From contig JAERSW010000001.1 in NCBI GenBank assembly GCA_016845305.1, positions 1 to 52,735 on the forward strand: a DNA stretch of 52,735 nt, in the 5' to 3' direction. Source of the DNA: Acidimicrobiales bacterium (GTDB taxonomy: Bacteria > Actinomycetota > Acidimicrobiia > Acidimicrobiales > MedAcidi-G1). The notes beneath the pieces were generated by a model that saw nothing but the letters and a program-made list of their open reading frames with translations, searched no databases and was not told where the DNA came from. Made by a program: the position numbers and the translations under genes. The first letter of the stretch is position 1. The number at the start of each line of letters is the position of its first letter. Below, in pieces: positions 1 through 10,040 of this stretch.

Positions 1-3
1 GCC

Positions 4-1125
4 ATGGACATCGGAGTCCCCGCAGAGATCAAGACCGCCGAGCGTCGCGTCGGCCTGACCCCCGCCGCCGCCGGCGAGCTCGTCAGCCGAGGCCACCACG
101 TCACCGTCGAGACCGGAGCCGGTGAGGGCGCCGGCTTCAGCGACGTCGACTACAAGGAGGTCGGCGCCGTCATCGCCGGCACCGCCGACGAGGTCTTCGC
201 CGACGCCGAGATGATCGTCAAGGTCAAGGAGCCCCTCGCCCCCGAGCGGGCCCGCCTCAAGCCCCACCACACGCTCTTCACCTACCTCCACCTGGCCGCC
301 GACCGCCCGCAGACCGACGAGCTGCTGGCCAGCGGCGCCACCTGCATCGCCTACGAGACCGTCACCGACGACGCCGGCCGCCTGCCGCTTCTGGCCCCCA
401 TGTCGGCCATCGCCGGTCGCATGTCCATCCAGGCCGGCGCCCACGCTCTGGAGGCCACCCAGGGCGGAGCCGGCCTCCTTCTGGGCGGCGTCCCCGGCGT
501 GCGCCCGGCCAAGGTCGTCGTCATCGGCGGCGGCGTGGTCGGCGAGAACGCCGTCGAGATGGCCGTCGGCATGGGCGCCGACGTGACGGTCCTGGACCGC
601 AGCCCCGCCGTCCTCGACAGCCTGGCCAAGCGCTTCGACAACCGCGTCACCACCGTGTTCTCGACCAGGACCGAGCTCGAGGCCTCGGTGCTCGACGCCG
701 ACCTGGTGATCGGCGCCGTGCTCGTCAAGGGCGCCAAGGCCCCCCACCTCGTCACCCGCGACATGCTCGGCCGCATGCGGCCCGGCTCGGTGATCGTCGA
801 CGTGGCCGTCGACCAGGGCGGCTGCTTCGAGACCACCCGACCCACCACCCACACCGACCCGACCTTCGTGGTCGACGGCGTCGTCCACTACTGCGTGGCC
901 AACATGCCGGGCGCCGTGTCCCGCACGTCGACGCTGGCCCTGTCCAACGCCACGCTGCCCTTCACCCTGGCGCTGGCCGACAAGGGCGCCGAGCAGGCCC
1001 TGGCCGACGACCCGCACCTGCGCAACGGCCTCAACGTCTGCGCCGGGCGCATCACCGACCACGCCGTAGCCGAGACCTTCGACCTCGAGTACGTGGATCC
1101 GATGGAGGCGCTCGCCCTCCGCTGA
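4..1125 (+). CDS. ald: Alanine dehydrogenase
   Basis: Catalyses the NAD-dependent reversible oxidative deamination of L-alanine to pyruvate and ammonia in the cytoplasm. At 373 aa it matches the normal family length. The N-terminal signature with Arg15, Lys75 (VKVKEP) and His96 (YLHLA) supplies the substrate-binding and catalytic residues. A Rossmann loop GGGVVG lies at 175-180, with the NAD-ribose acidic residue in LDRS (Asp198). Asp270 in the [14 protein letters not shown] block matches the second catalytic residue known in mycobacterial Ald. The start is the ATG at base 4, and only three bases precede it, so its promoter lies outside the window. It is a stand-alone housekeeping enzyme with no visible coupling to the next gene. 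Confidence 0.95.
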   Translation: MDIGVPAEIKTAERRVGLTPAAAGELVSRGHHVTVETGAGEGAGFSDVDYKEVGAVIAGTADEVFADAEMIVKVKEPLAPERARLKPHHTLFTYLHLAADRPQTDELLASGATCIAYETVTDDAGRLPLLAPMSAIAGRMSIQAGAHALEATQGGAGLLLGGVPGVRPAKVVVIGGGVVGENAVEMAVGMGADVTVLDRSPAVLDSLAKRFDNRVTTVFSTRTELEASVLDADLVIGAVLVKGAKAPHLVTRDMLGRMRPGSVIVDVAVDQGGCFETTRPTTHTDPTFVVDGVVHYCVANMPGAVSRTSTLALSNATLPFTLALADKGAEQALADDPHLRNGLNVCAGRITDHAVAETFDLEYVDPMEALALR

Positions 1126-1283
1126 TCCTCCCCTCCCGACCCGGGCCGTCCCCCTGCGGTCCCGGTCGTCGAAACGGTCCCCGGCGTCGACCGCCCCGCG
1201 ACATGGCGGCCCCGACGCCGGGGCCTTTCGCTTTTCCACCGGCCTCTCCGGCCGGCTTTTCCGACCCCGGTAGCGTCCCGGCC

Positions 1284-2504
1284 ATGGCCTCCCCGAACGT
1301 GGACGTGGTGGTTGTCGGCGGCGGGATCCTGGGCCTGGCCACGGCCGACGCCCTCCAGTCCCGCCTCCCCGGCGGCTCGGTGCTGGTCCTCGAGAAGGAG
1401 GACGCCGTCGCCACCCACCAGACCGGACGCAACAGCGGGGTCATCCACGCCGGCCTCTACTACGCCCCCGGCTCGCTGAAGGCCACGCTGGCCGTCCGAG
1501 GCGGCGACCGCATGGTCGAGTTCTGCGCCGAGCACGCCGTCGCCCACGACCGGTGCGGCAAGCTCGTCGTAGCCACCGCTCCCGACGAGGTCCCGCGCCT
1601 GGCCGCCCTGGCCGAGCGGGCCCGTGCCAACGGGGTCGCCGTCGCCGAGGTGTCGCCCGAGGCGGCCCGAGAGCACGAGCCACACGTGGCCTGCGTGGCC
1701 GCCCTGCACGTCGCCCGTACCGGTCGGGCCGACTTCGCCGGCGTGGCCCGCGTGCTGGCCGACCGGGTCGTCGCTGCGGGTGGCGAGGTCCGCACCGGGG
1801 TCCGCTCCGGACGGGCCACCCCGACGACCGACGGCTGGACCGTCGACACCGGCGGCGGCCCGCACCCGCCGGTCAGGGCCCGCTTCCTCGTCGGCTGCGC
1901 CGGCCTGCACGCCGACCGGGTGGCCCGGGCCGCCGGCGAACGCCCCGACGCCCGCATCCTCCCCTTCCGGGGCGAGTACCCCGACGTGGTCGGCCCGTCG
2001 GCCGACCTTGTCCGCGGCCTCGTCTACCCGGTCCCCGACCCGAGGTTCCCGTTCCTCGGCGTGCACCTCACCCGCGGCCTCGACGACCACGTCCACGCCG
2101 GCCCCAACGCCGTGCTGGCGCTCGCCCGCGAGGGCTACCGCTGGTCCGACGTCCCGCCCCGGGACCTGGCCGACACCGCGTCCTGGCCGGGCACCGCCCG
2201 CCTCGTCGGCCGCTACTGGAGGCCGGGGCTCGACGAGGTGGCGCGCTCGGTCAGCCGCCGCCGGTTCGTGGCCGCCGCCCGCCGCCTCGTCCCCGACCTC
2301 GAACCCGCCGACCTGCGACGGGCCCCGGCCGGGATCCGCGCCCAGGCCGTGGACCGCCGGGGCGCCCTGCTCGACGACTTCGCCCTCGTCGACGGCGACC
2401 GGTCACTCCACGTGCTGAACGCCCCGTCGCCGGCCGCCACCGCCTCGCTCGAGATCGGCGGCATGATCGCCGACCGGGTGGCGGTTTCTCTGGGCGGCGC
2501 CTGA
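1284..2504 (+). CDS. lhgO: L-2-hydroxyglutarate oxidase (FAD)
   Basis: An FAD-dependent oxidase of the DAO fold that converts L-2-hydroxyglutarate to 2-oxoglutarate, a repair or lysine-catabolism step. The protein is 406 aa, normal for LhgO. It opens with a dinucleotide-binding loop GGGILG at 12-17, followed by the family-typical block [16 protein letters not shown] near residues 40-55. An in-frame ATG at 1203 would add 27 Pro/Ala-rich residues. I chose 1284 because a -10-like TAGCGT sits exactly 7 nt upstream and no Shine-Dalgarno is present, which suggests a leaderless transcript. It is followed after 38 bp by the DUF1214 gene, which has its own similar box. Confidence 0.88.
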   Translation: MASPNVDVVVVGGGILGLATADALQSRLPGGSVLVLEKEDAVATHQTGRNSGVIHAGLYYAPGSLKATLAVRGGDRMVEFCAEHAVAHDRCGKLVVATAPDEVPRLAALAERARANGVAVAEVSPEAAREHEPHVACVAALHVARTGRADFAGVARVLADRVVAAGGEVRTGVRSGRATPTTDGWTVDTGGGPHPPVRARFLVGCAGLHADRVARAAGERPDARILPFRGEYPDVVGPSADLVRGLVYPVPDPRFPFLGVHLTRGLDDHVHAGPNAVLALAREGYRWSDVPPRDLADTASWPGTARLVGRYWRPGLDEVARSVSRRRFVAAARRLVPDLEPADLRRAPAGIRAQAVDRRGALLDDFALVDGDRSLHVLNAPSPAATASLEIGGMIADRVAVSLGGA

Positions 2505-2542
2505 CTCGTCCCCACGTCCGACCGACGGGGAGACTCCCGGCC

Positions 2543-3763
2543 ATGACCGACGCCGCCAGCACAGCCCCGGGACCCGACCCGGACCGGTCGCCGGAGGAGA
2601 CGGCCGCACGGCGGGCCGAACGCCTCCTCGACGGCTCGTCGTGGAACGACTTCTGCGACACCCTCAAGGCCGCCGGACAGGTCGTCCTCGAGGAGACCCC
2701 CGACGCCGACCCTGTGGACCGGTCCGAGGGCTTCCGCTACCTGGTGCGCATGCTGCTCATGGCCGCCTTCCGGGGCGTGGAGCGCCGCACCCCGTCGGGT
2801 CCGCCCAGCCGCATCGGCATCATCCCCCCGCCGCTCAAGGGCGGCATCGGCGTCCAGTCGCCGAACCAGGACCACATCGTCCAGCCCGTCGACCCGAGCC
2901 GGCGCTACCGCGTCACCGGCGACCCGGGCACCGCCTACGTGCACCTGTCGGCCTGGAGCCCACCCATCCCCGCCGACGTCGGGGCGTTCGCCAGCGGCGT
3001 CGAGGCCCGCGACCACCTCGAGGTGTTCAACCCCAACTCGTCGCACACGCCGTTCACCTGCGAGCTGGCCGACATGGTCGGCGAGGACGGCACCGTCGAC
3101 TTCGTCCTGTCGGCCGACGACCCCGGCGACGGGTCCCGCTGGCTGCCCCTGGTCCCCCAGACCCGGGAGCTGATGGGGCGCGTCGTCTACGACGACCGGG
3201 CCACGCAGTCCAAGCCGCGCCTCACCATCGAGTGCCTCGACGACCACGTCGAGCCCGAACCGCCGCCGCCCGACGACATGGCCGCCCGCCTCGCCGTCGG
3301 CGCCCAGCTGGTGCTCGGCATCCAGGCCGACTACGCGGCGTGGACCCGCGACCTCATCGCCCGCGAGAACCACCTCCAGCTCACCGACGACCACTACCGC
3401 CGCATCGGCGGGTCGCCGGACGACCGGCACTTCGAGTTCGGCTACTGGCGCCTCGCCCCCGACGAGGCCCTGGTGGTGGAGTTCACCGAGCCGGAGTGCC
3501 AGCACTGGAACTTCCAGCTGTGCAACCACTGGATGGAGAACCTGGCCGACTACACGTCCGGCACCGGCTACGTCGACCGCGAGAACGCCAGCGTCGGCCC
3601 GGACGGATCGGTGCGGATCGTCGTGTCGGGCAGCCGGCCGGCCGAGGGCGACTGGGTCGACCCGGCGGGCCGCGACCACGGCGTCATGGGCCTGCGGTTC
3701 GTGAAGCCGGCGGCCCGCCCCGAGACCCGCTGCACCGTGGTGAAGGCCGCCGACCTGGCCTGA
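2543..3763 (+). CDS. DUF1214 domain protein
   Basis: A 406-aa protein whose C-terminal third (about residues 290-405) has the DUF1214 pattern: [32 protein letters not shown], then a stretch ending in MGLRFVKP. Homologues are frequent in Actinobacteria, often beside steroid or fatty-acid genes, but no reaction is established, so I give none. It has no signal peptide and no membrane segment. The start at 2543 is preceded by GAGACT at a 7-nt spacing, a leaderless arrangement like that of lhgO. It lies between lhgO and the convergent lysR gene, only 17 bp from the latter's stop codon. Confidence 0.8.
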   Translation: MTDAASTAPGPDPDRSPEETAARRAERLLDGSSWNDFCDTLKAAGQVVLEETPDADPVDRSEGFRYLVRMLLMAAFRGVERRTPSGPPSRIGIIPPPLKGGIGVQSPNQDHIVQPVDPSRRYRVTGDPGTAYVHLSAWSPPIPADVGAFASGVEARDHLEVFNPNSSHTPFTCELADMVGEDGTVDFVLSADDPGDGSRWLPLVPQTRELMGRVVYDDRATQSKPRLTIECLDDHVEPEPPPPDDMAARLAVGAQLVLGIQADYAAWTRDLIARENHLQLTDDHYRRIGGSPDDRHFEFGYWRLAPDEALVVEFTEPECQHWNFQLCNHWMENLADYTSGTGYVDRENASVGPDGSVRIVVSGSRPAEGDWVDPAGRDHGVMGLRFVKPAARPETRCTVVKAADLA

Positions 3764-3780
3764 AGCCGCAGCGGCCGTCC

Positions 3781-4737
3781 TCAGGCCGCGCCGGTGGCCG
3801 CTCCGGTGGCCATGGCGGCGACCAGCCACTCCCGCAGTGCGGTGACGGCGGGTGACGCGTCCTCGTCCTCGGCCACCAGCACGAACGGCTCGCCGGTGGC
3901 CACCCGGTCGTCGCCGACGGCCACCAGGCGGCCCTGGGCGATGAGCGGGTCGACGATGTGGCGCCAGCCGAGGGCCACGCCCTGTCCGGCCATCGCCCCG
4001 TGGAGGATCAGCGAGTAGTCGTTGGACCGCTCGCCGGCCAGCCGTCCCTCCGGCTGGTCGGGCCGGGTCTCGGCGAACCAGCGGGCCCAGTCGAACCGGG
4101 GGCGGAACCGCTCCTCGAGGTGCAGCAGCGGTGCCGCCTCCAGTGGCGTGCCGTCGGCGTCGAGGCGGGCTGCCAGCTCGGGGCTGGCCACCGGGAAGAC
4201 CTCCTCGTCCACGAAGTGCCGGGTGGCCAGCCCCGGCCACGGCCCGGCGCCCAGCGGGATCCACAGGTCGGCGCCGTCGCGTCCCACCGAGCGGTCCGAG
4301 TCGTTGGTGATGCACCGCAGGTCGACCTCGGGGTGGGCGGCCTTGAACTCGGCCAGGCGGGGCATGAGCCAGTGGGCGGCCAGCGACGTCGACACCGACA
4401 GGGTCACGACCGACGGGTCGCCGGCCCGTTCCCGCACCAGGGCCACGCCCCGATCCAACTCCCGGAAACCGGCCCGCACGTGCTCGGCCAGCACCGACCC
4501 GACCTCGGTCGGCTCCACCCCCGACCGGCTGCGCTCGAAGAGGTCCGCACCGATGGCGGCCTCGAGGCGGGACACGGCGTGGCTGACGGCCGGCTGGCCC
4601 ACCCCGAGTTCCGCGGCGGCGGCCGTGAAGCTGCCGGCCCGCACCGCGGCGTCGAAGGCCCGCAGCCAGGCCTCCGACACGGGTGCGCCGCTGCCGGCCG
4701 TGGCGGAACCCGATCTGGATCCATCGATCTGAGTCAT
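3781..4737 (-). CDS. LysR-family transcriptional regulator
   Basis: A 318-aa regulator. After an unusual 20-residue Ser/Gly-rich N-terminal extension it has a winged helix-turn-helix (about 22-80: AFDAAVRAGSFTAAAAELGV, QPAVSHAVSRLE, LFERSRSGV) and then a GcvA-like substrate-binding domain to the C terminus. It is transcribed divergently from the dehydrogenase gene at 4871, with 133 bp between the two starts, the usual LysR arrangement for controlling the neighbour and itself. The inducer is unknown. From the context a hydroxyacid or methylamine-derived metabolite is plausible, but that is inference. Confidence 0.9.
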   Translation of the reverse strand: MTQIDGSRSGSATAGSGAPVSEAWLRAFDAAVRAGSFTAAAAELGVGQPAVSHAVSRLEAAIGADLFERSRSGVEPTEVGSVLAEHVRAGFRELDRGVALVRERAGDPSVVTLSVSTSLAAHWLMPRLAEFKAAHPEVDLRCITNDSDRSVGRDGADLWIPLGAGPWPGLATRHFVDEEVFPVASPELAARLDADGTPLEAAPLLHLEERFRPRFDWARWFAETRPDQPEGRLAGERSNDYSLILHGAMAGQGVALGWRHIVDPLIAQGRLVAVGDDRVATGEPFVLVAEDEDASPAVTALREWLVAAMATGAATGAA

Positions 4738-4760
4738 GCCTCCATGATGGAACTGGCCGA

Positions 4761-4790
4761 TTGCGCCGTCAACGACCCCTTCCCTACGCT
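4761..4790 (+). promoter_or_regulatory. Putative sigma-70-type promoter for the 4871 gene
   Basis: TTGCGC at 4761-4766 and TACGCT at 4785-4790 are separated by 18 bp. They lie in the lysR/dehydrogenase divergent region and would give a leader of about 75 nt ending in a strong AGGAGG ribosome binding site (4858-4863). Position and spacing support it, but expression is not shown. Confidence 0.4.
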
Positions 4791-4870
4791 CATGCTCCGT
4801 TCAGGGACGACCGGCTCCGGTCGCGCCCCACCTGTCGACCCACCTGTCAATGAGGCCAGGAGGCACCCCC

Positions 4871-5794
4871 ATGACCGACACCGCGCCCGAACGCATCGGC
4901 TTCATCGGACTGGGCAACATGGGCCGGCCCATGTGCCTGCGACTGCTGGCCGCCGGCTACGAGGTCACCGCCTTCGACCTCGTCGCCGAACCCCTCGCCG
5001 AGGTCGCCGCCGCCGGCGCCACCGCAGCCGGGTCCGCCGCCGAGGTGGCCGCCGCGGCCGACGTGCTCCTCACCTCGCTGCCCCGACCCGACCACGTCGA
5101 GGCCGTCATGGACGGCGCCGGCGCGCTGGCCGCGCTGCGCCCCGGCTCGTGCTGGGTCGACCTCACCACCAACCGCCGCGAGCTGGTCCAACGCCTCGCC
5201 GACCAGGCCCCCGACGGCGTCACCGTCGCCGACTCGCCGCTCACCGGCGCCGTCGACGGTGCCCGCAACGGCCGCCTCACGCTGTTCATCGGCGGCGACG
5301 ACGCCACCGTCGCCCGAGTCACCCCCATCCTCGACCACCTCGGCCGGGTCATCGCCTGCGGCCCGCTGGGCACCGGCAACGTCGTGAAGCTGGTGACCAA
5401 CCAGCTGTGGTTCATCGCCGCGGCGGCCATCGGCGAGGGGTTCGCCCTCGGCATGGACAACGGCGTGGAGCTGTCGGTCCTGTGGGACGCCATCACCGAC
5501 AGCGTCGGCGACTCGTTCGTGGCCCGTCACGACGCCCCGTCGATCTTCGCCGGCCACTACGACCCGTCGTTCACCCTCGACCTCTGCACCAAGGACCTCG
5601 CCCTCATCGGCGAGTTGGCGTCGACGCTGGGCACCGACCTGCCCATGACCGAGGCGGCGTCGGCCACCTTCACCCGGGCCACCGACCGCTACGGCGCCGA
5701 TGTCGGCGAGCTCCACGTGGCGCGGCGCATCGAGGACGACACCGGGCTGTCGTTCCGCCTCGACGGCGACTGGACGCCGCCCTGGGAACAGTGA
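4871..5794 (+). CDS. 3-hydroxyisobutyrate dehydrogenase-like NAD(P) oxidoreductase
   Basis: A beta-hydroxyacid dehydrogenase of 307 aa. The cofactor loop is GFIGLGNMG (residues 10-18). The substrate-binding block VADSPLTGAVDGARNG corresponds to the family's DAPVSGG motif, and the catalytic lysine sits in GTGNVVKLVTNQL. The substrate cannot be fixed from sequence: 3-hydroxyisobutyrate, tartronate semialdehyde and related small hydroxyacids are all served by this family. I start at the ATG at 4871 because AGGAGG lies 7 nt upstream, whereas an ATG at 4850 precedes that site. It ends 10 bp before the mttB-like gene, so the two are probably co-transcribed under the divergent LysR. Confidence 0.88.
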   Translation: MTDTAPERIGFIGLGNMGRPMCLRLLAAGYEVTAFDLVAEPLAEVAAAGATAAGSAAEVAAAADVLLTSLPRPDHVEAVMDGAGALAALRPGSCWVDLTTNRRELVQRLADQAPDGVTVADSPLTGAVDGARNGRLTLFIGGDDATVARVTPILDHLGRVIACGPLGTGNVVKLVTNQLWFIAAAAIGEGFALGMDNGVELSVLWDAITDSVGDSFVARHDAPSIFAGHYDPSFTLDLCTKDLALIGELASTLGTDLPMTEAASATFTRATDRYGADVGELHVARRIEDDTGLSFRLDGDWTPPWEQ

Positions 5795-5804
5795 CGCCGC
5801 GACG

Positions 5805-7358
5805 ATGACCGACGCCGTCGACGCCACCCCGGCGTCGCGTCCCCGCCGCACCCGCGGCGACCGGTCCCGCCGCGACCGCTCGCGGGCCGAGGCCACCGTC
5901 CGGCGCCTCGAACGCCGCATCCCGTACTACGACCTCCTCGACGAGGAGGGCCTCGACCGCATCGAGGAGCACGCCGACCGGATCCTCGCCGAGATCGGCA
6001 TCGAGGTGTGGGGCGACGACGAGGCCATCCGGCTGTTCCGCGACGCCGGCGCCACCGTCGACGGCCAGCGCCTCCGCTTCGACCCGGGACTGATCCGGTC
6101 CATCGTCACCGCCACCGCGCCCCAGCAGTTCGTCCAGCACGCCCGCGACCCCGAGCGGTCGGTCACCATCGGCGGCGACCACACCGTCTTCGCCCCCGGC
6201 TACGGCATGCCGTTCGTCCGCGACCTCGACCGGGGCCGCCGCTACGGCACCATGGCCGACTTCGACGAGCTGGTGCGGCTCAACCACACGCTGGAGTGGA
6301 CCCACCACTCCGGCCTCGTCACCTGCGAGCCCACCGACGTGCCCGTCAACAAGCGGCACCTCGACATGGTCGCCACCCACCTGCGCTGCTCGACCAAGCC
6401 GCTGCTCGGCGCCATCACCGCGCCGGACCGGGCGCTGGACTCCATCGAGATGGCCCGCATCGTGTTCGGGGCCGACCGCCTCGAGACCGACTGCGTGATC
6501 ATGGGCAACATCAACGTGAACTCGCCGCTGGTGTTCGACGGCCAGGTCACGCAGGTCATCAGCCACTACGCGGCGGCCAACCAGGGCATGGTCATCTGCC
6601 CGTTCATCCTCGGCGGCGCCATGGGCCCCGTCACCCCGGCCGGAGCGGTGGCCCAGGCCCACGCCGAGGCCATGGTCGGCGTGGCCCTCACCCAGCTCGT
6701 CCGCCCCGGTGCCCCCGCCATCTACGGCAACTTCCTGACCACCATGTCGCTGCGGTCCGGCGCCCCCACCTTCGGCACGCCGGAGGCCGGCCTCGCCTAC
6801 TTCGCCGTCGGCCAGCTGGCCCGTCGCCTCCGCATCCCGGTGCGCTGCGGCGGCTCGTTCACGTCGGCCAAGCTGCCCGACGCCCAGGCCGCCCAGGAGA
6901 GCGCCACGTCGCTGTCCACGGCGATGATGTCGGGTGCCAACTTCGTCCTCCACGCCGCCGGCTGGCTCGAGGGCGGCCTGGTCATGGACTACGAGAAGCT
7001 GGTGCTGGACAACGACCGCCTCGGCATGACCCACCACCTCTTCCAGGGGCTGGCCGTCGACGACAACGGCTTCGCCATGGACGGCTTCCACGAGGTCGGA
7101 CCCGGCAGCCACTTCCTCGGGTCGGCCCACACGCTGGCCAACTACGAGACCGCCTACTACGAGGCCACGTTCGCCGACTCGGCGTCGTGGGAGCAGTGGC
7201 GCGAGGAGGGCGAGCAGGACGCCCGCCAGCGGGCCAACACCGACTGGAAGAAGCGCCTCGCCGCCTACGAGGAGCCGTCGCTCCCCGACGACGTCGACGA
7301 GGCGCTGACCGAGTTCATCGAGACCACGAAGGCCGCGTCCGAGGACGCCTGGTACTAG
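5805..7358 (+). CDS. MttB-family (trimethylamine/betaine-type) methyltransferase, non-pyrrolysine
   Basis: A 517-aa TIM-barrel methyltransferase of the COG5598 (MttB) superfamily. Blocks such as LEWTHHSGLVTCEPTDVP, the LGGAMGPVTPAGAVAQAHAE segment and CGGSFTSAKLPDAQAAQESA are typical. Classic MttB reads an in-frame amber codon as pyrrolysine; here the frame is open and TAG occurs only as the terminal stop. That places the protein with the non-Pyl members, several of which demethylate glycine betaine, proline betaine or carnitine. Those enzymes pass the methyl group to a small corrinoid protein, and none is encoded in this window. It sits between a hydroxyacid dehydrogenase and a dimethylglycine-type dehydrogenase, so a quaternary-amine substrate is the best inference. 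Confidence 0.88.
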   Translation: MTDAVDATPASRPRRTRGDRSRRDRSRAEATVRRLERRIPYYDLLDEEGLDRIEEHADRILAEIGIEVWGDDEAIRLFRDAGATVDGQRLRFDPGLIRSIVTATAPQQFVQHARDPERSVTIGGDHTVFAPGYGMPFVRDLDRGRRYGTMADFDELVRLNHTLEWTHHSGLVTCEPTDVPVNKRHLDMVATHLRCSTKPLLGAITAPDRALDSIEMARIVFGADRLETDCVIMGNINVNSPLVFDGQVTQVISHYAAANQGMVICPFILGGAMGPVTPAGAVAQAHAEAMVGVALTQLVRPGAPAIYGNFLTTMSLRSGAPTFGTPEAGLAYFAVGQLARRLRIPVRCGGSFTSAKLPDAQAAQESATSLSTAMMSGANFVLHAAGWLEGGLVMDYEKLVLDNDRLGMTHHLFQGLAVDDNGFAMDGFHEVGPGSHFLGSAHTLANYETAYYEATFADSASWEQWREEGEQDARQRANTDWKKRLAAYEEPSLPDDVDEALTEFIETTKAASEDAWY

Positions 7359-7406
7359 GAGCGTTTCGGGCTCCGACGCCGGGGCCCGACGGGAAGGAAG
7401 CACACC

Positions 7407-9890
7407 ATGAGGACGAGGGTCGACGCAGCGGTGATCGGCGGCGGGGTCACCGGCGTCAGCGTGCTGTACCACCTGGCCAAGATGGGCATGCCCAACTGCA
7501 TGCTCATCGAACGGGACCAGCTGACGGCCGGGTCCACCTGGCACGCCGCCGGCGTGATCCACACCGTCAACTCCGACCCCAACATCGCCGCCCTGCAGGC
7601 CTACACGCTGGCCCTGTACGACGAGATCGAGGAACTGTCCGGGGTGTCGTGTGGCATGCACCGGCCCGGCGGCATCTACCTGGCGTCGACGCCCGAACGC
7701 CTCGACTACCTGAAGCTGGAGCGCGCCAAGGCCCGCTACATGGGGATGGACGCCGACTTCATCTCCATGGACGAGGTGAAGCGCCTCAACCCGCTGATCG
7801 AGACGTCGGAGTACCTCGGCGCCCTGTACGAGCCGGCCGACGGCCACGTCGACCCGTCCGGCGTGACCAACGCGTACGCCCAGTCGGCCGTCCACTACGG
7901 CGCCGAGATCGTCCGCAACAACCCGGTCCGCGACCTCGTCCAGCGTCCCGACGGCTCGTGGGACGTGGTCACCGAGAAGGGGACCATCCAGGCCGAGGTG
8001 GTCATCAACTGCGGCGGGCTGTGGGCCCGCGAGCTGGGCCGCATGGTCGGCGTCGAGCACCCCCTGCTGCCGATGGAGCACCAGTTCGTCATCACCGAGG
8101 AGCTCGACGAGATCGCCGACTTCGGCGCCGAGATCGCGGTGACCATCGACTACGAGGGCAACGCCTACACCCGCCAGGAGGGCAACAGCCTGCTGATCGG
8201 CACCTACGAGAAGGCGGGCAAGCCGTGGTCGCCGGACACCACGCCCCTGGACTTCGGGATGCGCCTCCTCACCCCGGACCTGGAGCGGTTCGTTGACCGC
8301 ATGGAGGTGGCGTACCGCCGCATGCCGGCGCTCGAGACGGCCCAGATCCGCAACGTCGTCAATGGCCCGTTCACGTTCGCCCCCGACGGCAACCCGCTGA
8401 TCGGCCCCGTCCCCGGCATCCCCAACTACTGGGTGGCGTGCGCGGTGATGGCCGGCTTCTGCCAGGCCGGCGGCGTCGGCCTGCGCCTCGCCGAGTGGCT
8501 GATCGACGGCGAGCCCGGCGCCGACGTCTACGCCATGGACGTCGCCCGCTTCGGGAACTTCGCCTCCAAGGAGTACACGTACCTGAAGTCGCAGGAGAAC
8601 TACCAGCGGCGCTTCATGATCACGTACCCCAACGAGGAGCTGCCGGCGGCCCGCAACTGGCGGACCACGCCGTCCTACGACGCCCTGGACGCCGCCGGAG
8701 CGGTGTGGGGCGCCTCGTTCGGCCTGGAGCACGCCCTGTGGTTCTCGCCCGACGGGCCCGGTCAGATCGAGACGCCGACGTTCCGCCGGTCGGACGCCTT
8801 CGAGCACGTGGCCGCCGAGTGCCGGGCGGTCCGGGAGGGCGTCGGCCTGCTGGAGATCGCCAACTTCGGCAAGTACGAGGTGTCGGGGCCGGGCGCGGCG
8901 GACTTCCTGGACGCCATCGTGGCCAACCACCTGCCGAAGGAGGGACGCCTGGCCCTCACGCCGATCCTGACCCCGGCCGGACGCCTGGCCGCCGACCTGA
9001 CCATCGGCCGCCTCCCCGGCGACCGGTTCGTGCTGTTCGGCTCCGGCTCGATGCCGGCCGTGACCATGCGGCTGCTGCTCCAGCGCCTCCACGAGCTGCG
9101 CCTGGCCGCCGGCACCGAGGACGTCGGCGTCACCGTCGTCGACCGGTCCGAGGACCTCATGGGCTGGCAGCTCTCGGGCCCGGATTCTCGCGAGCTGCTG
9201 TCGCGACTGACCGATGAGGACGTGTCGGCCCACGGCCTGCGGTTCCGCGACCTTCGGGAGATGACCGTGGGCGGCGTGTCGGTGACGCTGGCCCGCCTGT
9301 CGTTCACCGGCGAACTGGGCTACGAGCTGTACTGCGACGAGGAGCACCACGAGGCGCTGCGTGCCGCCATCGTGGCCGCCGGCGGGCCCGGGGGCGGGGC
9401 CGGTGGCGACGGGCGCGACCTCGACGTCACCCTGTTCGGCGGCCGGGCGTTCCTGTCGCTACGCCTCGAGAAGGGCTTCGGCGTGTGGAACCTGGAGTTC
9501 CGCCACGACTTCACCCCCGGCGAGGCGGGCATGGACCCGTTCGTGAAGGTGGACAAGGCCGCCGACTTCATCGGGAAGGAGGCCGCCCGGGCCGAGCGGG
9601 AACGGGGCCCCGAGCGGCGCCTCGTCACGTTCGTCGTCGACGCCGACGACGCCGATGCCATCCACGACGAGCCGGTGTTCCACGACGGCGAGGTGGTGGG
9701 GTTCCTCACCTCGGGCGGCTACGCCCACCACGTGGGCGAGAGCGTGGCGCTGGGCTACATCCCGGCCCATCTGGCCGACGGATCGGCCGGGACCGGTGGA
9801 TTCGAGGTCGAGATCCTCGGTGACCTCCGACCGGCCCGCCTGCAACGGGAACCGCTGTACGATCCCCTCGGCGAACGGATGCGTGGCTGA
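7407..9890 (+). CDS. Dimethylglycine/sarcosine dehydrogenase-like FAD-GcvT fusion
   Basis: An 827-aa two-domain enzyme. The N-terminal DAO-type FAD domain (about 1-400) has the loop GGGVTG (11-16) and the STWHAAG motif, in which His46 aligns with the histidine that carries covalent FAD in dimethylglycine oxidase. The C-terminal half (about 420-820) is a GcvT/aminomethyltransferase fold that channels the formaldehyde-level methyl group to tetrahydrofolate. The family oxidatively demethylates dimethylglycine, sarcosine or similar N-methyl amines. It is preceded by GGAAGGAAG and lies 48 bp after the mttB-like gene, so the two steps (betaine to dimethylglycine, then onward) would be linked. The exact substrate is not determinable from sequence. 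Confidence 0.9.
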   Translation: MRTRVDAAVIGGGVTGVSVLYHLAKMGMPNCMLIERDQLTAGSTWHAAGVIHTVNSDPNIAALQAYTLALYDEIEELSGVSCGMHRPGGIYLASTPERLDYLKLERAKARYMGMDADFISMDEVKRLNPLIETSEYLGALYEPADGHVDPSGVTNAYAQSAVHYGAEIVRNNPVRDLVQRPDGSWDVVTEKGTIQAEVVINCGGLWARELGRMVGVEHPLLPMEHQFVITEELDEIADFGAEIAVTIDYEGNAYTRQEGNSLLIGTYEKAGKPWSPDTTPLDFGMRLLTPDLERFVDRMEVAYRRMPALETAQIRNVVNGPFTFAPDGNPLIGPVPGIPNYWVACAVMAGFCQAGGVGLRLAEWLIDGEPGADVYAMDVARFGNFASKEYTYLKSQENYQRRFMITYPNEELPAARNWRTTPSYDALDAAGAVWGASFGLEHALWFSPDGPGQIETPTFRRSDAFEHVAAECRAVREGVGLLEIANFGKYEVSGPGAADFLDAIVANHLPKEGRLALTPILTPAGRLAADLTIGRLPGDRFVLFGSGSMPAVTMRLLLQRLHELRLAAGTEDVGVTVVDRSEDLMGWQLSGPDSRELLSRLTDEDVSAHGLRFRDLREMTVGGVSVTLARLSFTGELGYELYCDEEHHEALRAAIVAAGGPGGGAGGDGRDLDVTLFGGRAFLSLRLEKGFGVWNLEFRHDFTPGEAGMDPFVKVDKAADFIGKEAARAERERGPERRLVTFVVDADDADAIHDEPVFHDGEVVGFLTSGGYAHHVGESVALGYIPAHLADGSAGTGGFEVEILGDLRPARLQREPLYDPLGERMRG

Positions 9891-10040
9891 GCCTGCCGAT
9901 CGCCCTCTCCGGCAGCCCCACGAGGGGCCCCGGAACCGCAAGTGACAACTGTTTCAACCTGCACGCCCAAGGAGCCCCCACCAGGGGAACCCGACGGCGA
10001 GCAACCGAGCAACACGGACTCAACGATGAGAGGTGAGGAA

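Noticed and set aside
4850-4870. Earlier start (MRPGGTP) for the hydroxyisobutyrate-dehydrogenase-like gene
   Set aside because: It lies upstream of the strong AGGAGG site, which is correctly spaced for the ATG at 4871.
5805-7358. MttB homologue as a pyrrolysine protein
   Set aside because: There is no internal TAG; the only TAG is the natural end of the family-length protein, and no pyl genes are in the window.
5670-9350. A 1226-codon open frame on the minus strand opposite the mttB-like and dehydrogenase genes
   Set aside because: It is a high-GC antisense shadow: low-complexity Val/Gly/Asp/His-rich sequence with no domain, opposite two clearly conserved enzymes. Several other long frames (for example 888-2096, 2213-4315, 39991-42273) are rejected for the same reason.
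9895-9916. CTGCCG/CGGCAG inverted repeat after the dehydrogenase gene as a terminator
   Set aside because: A short stem with a long loop and no T-run; such matches are expected by chance at this GC content.
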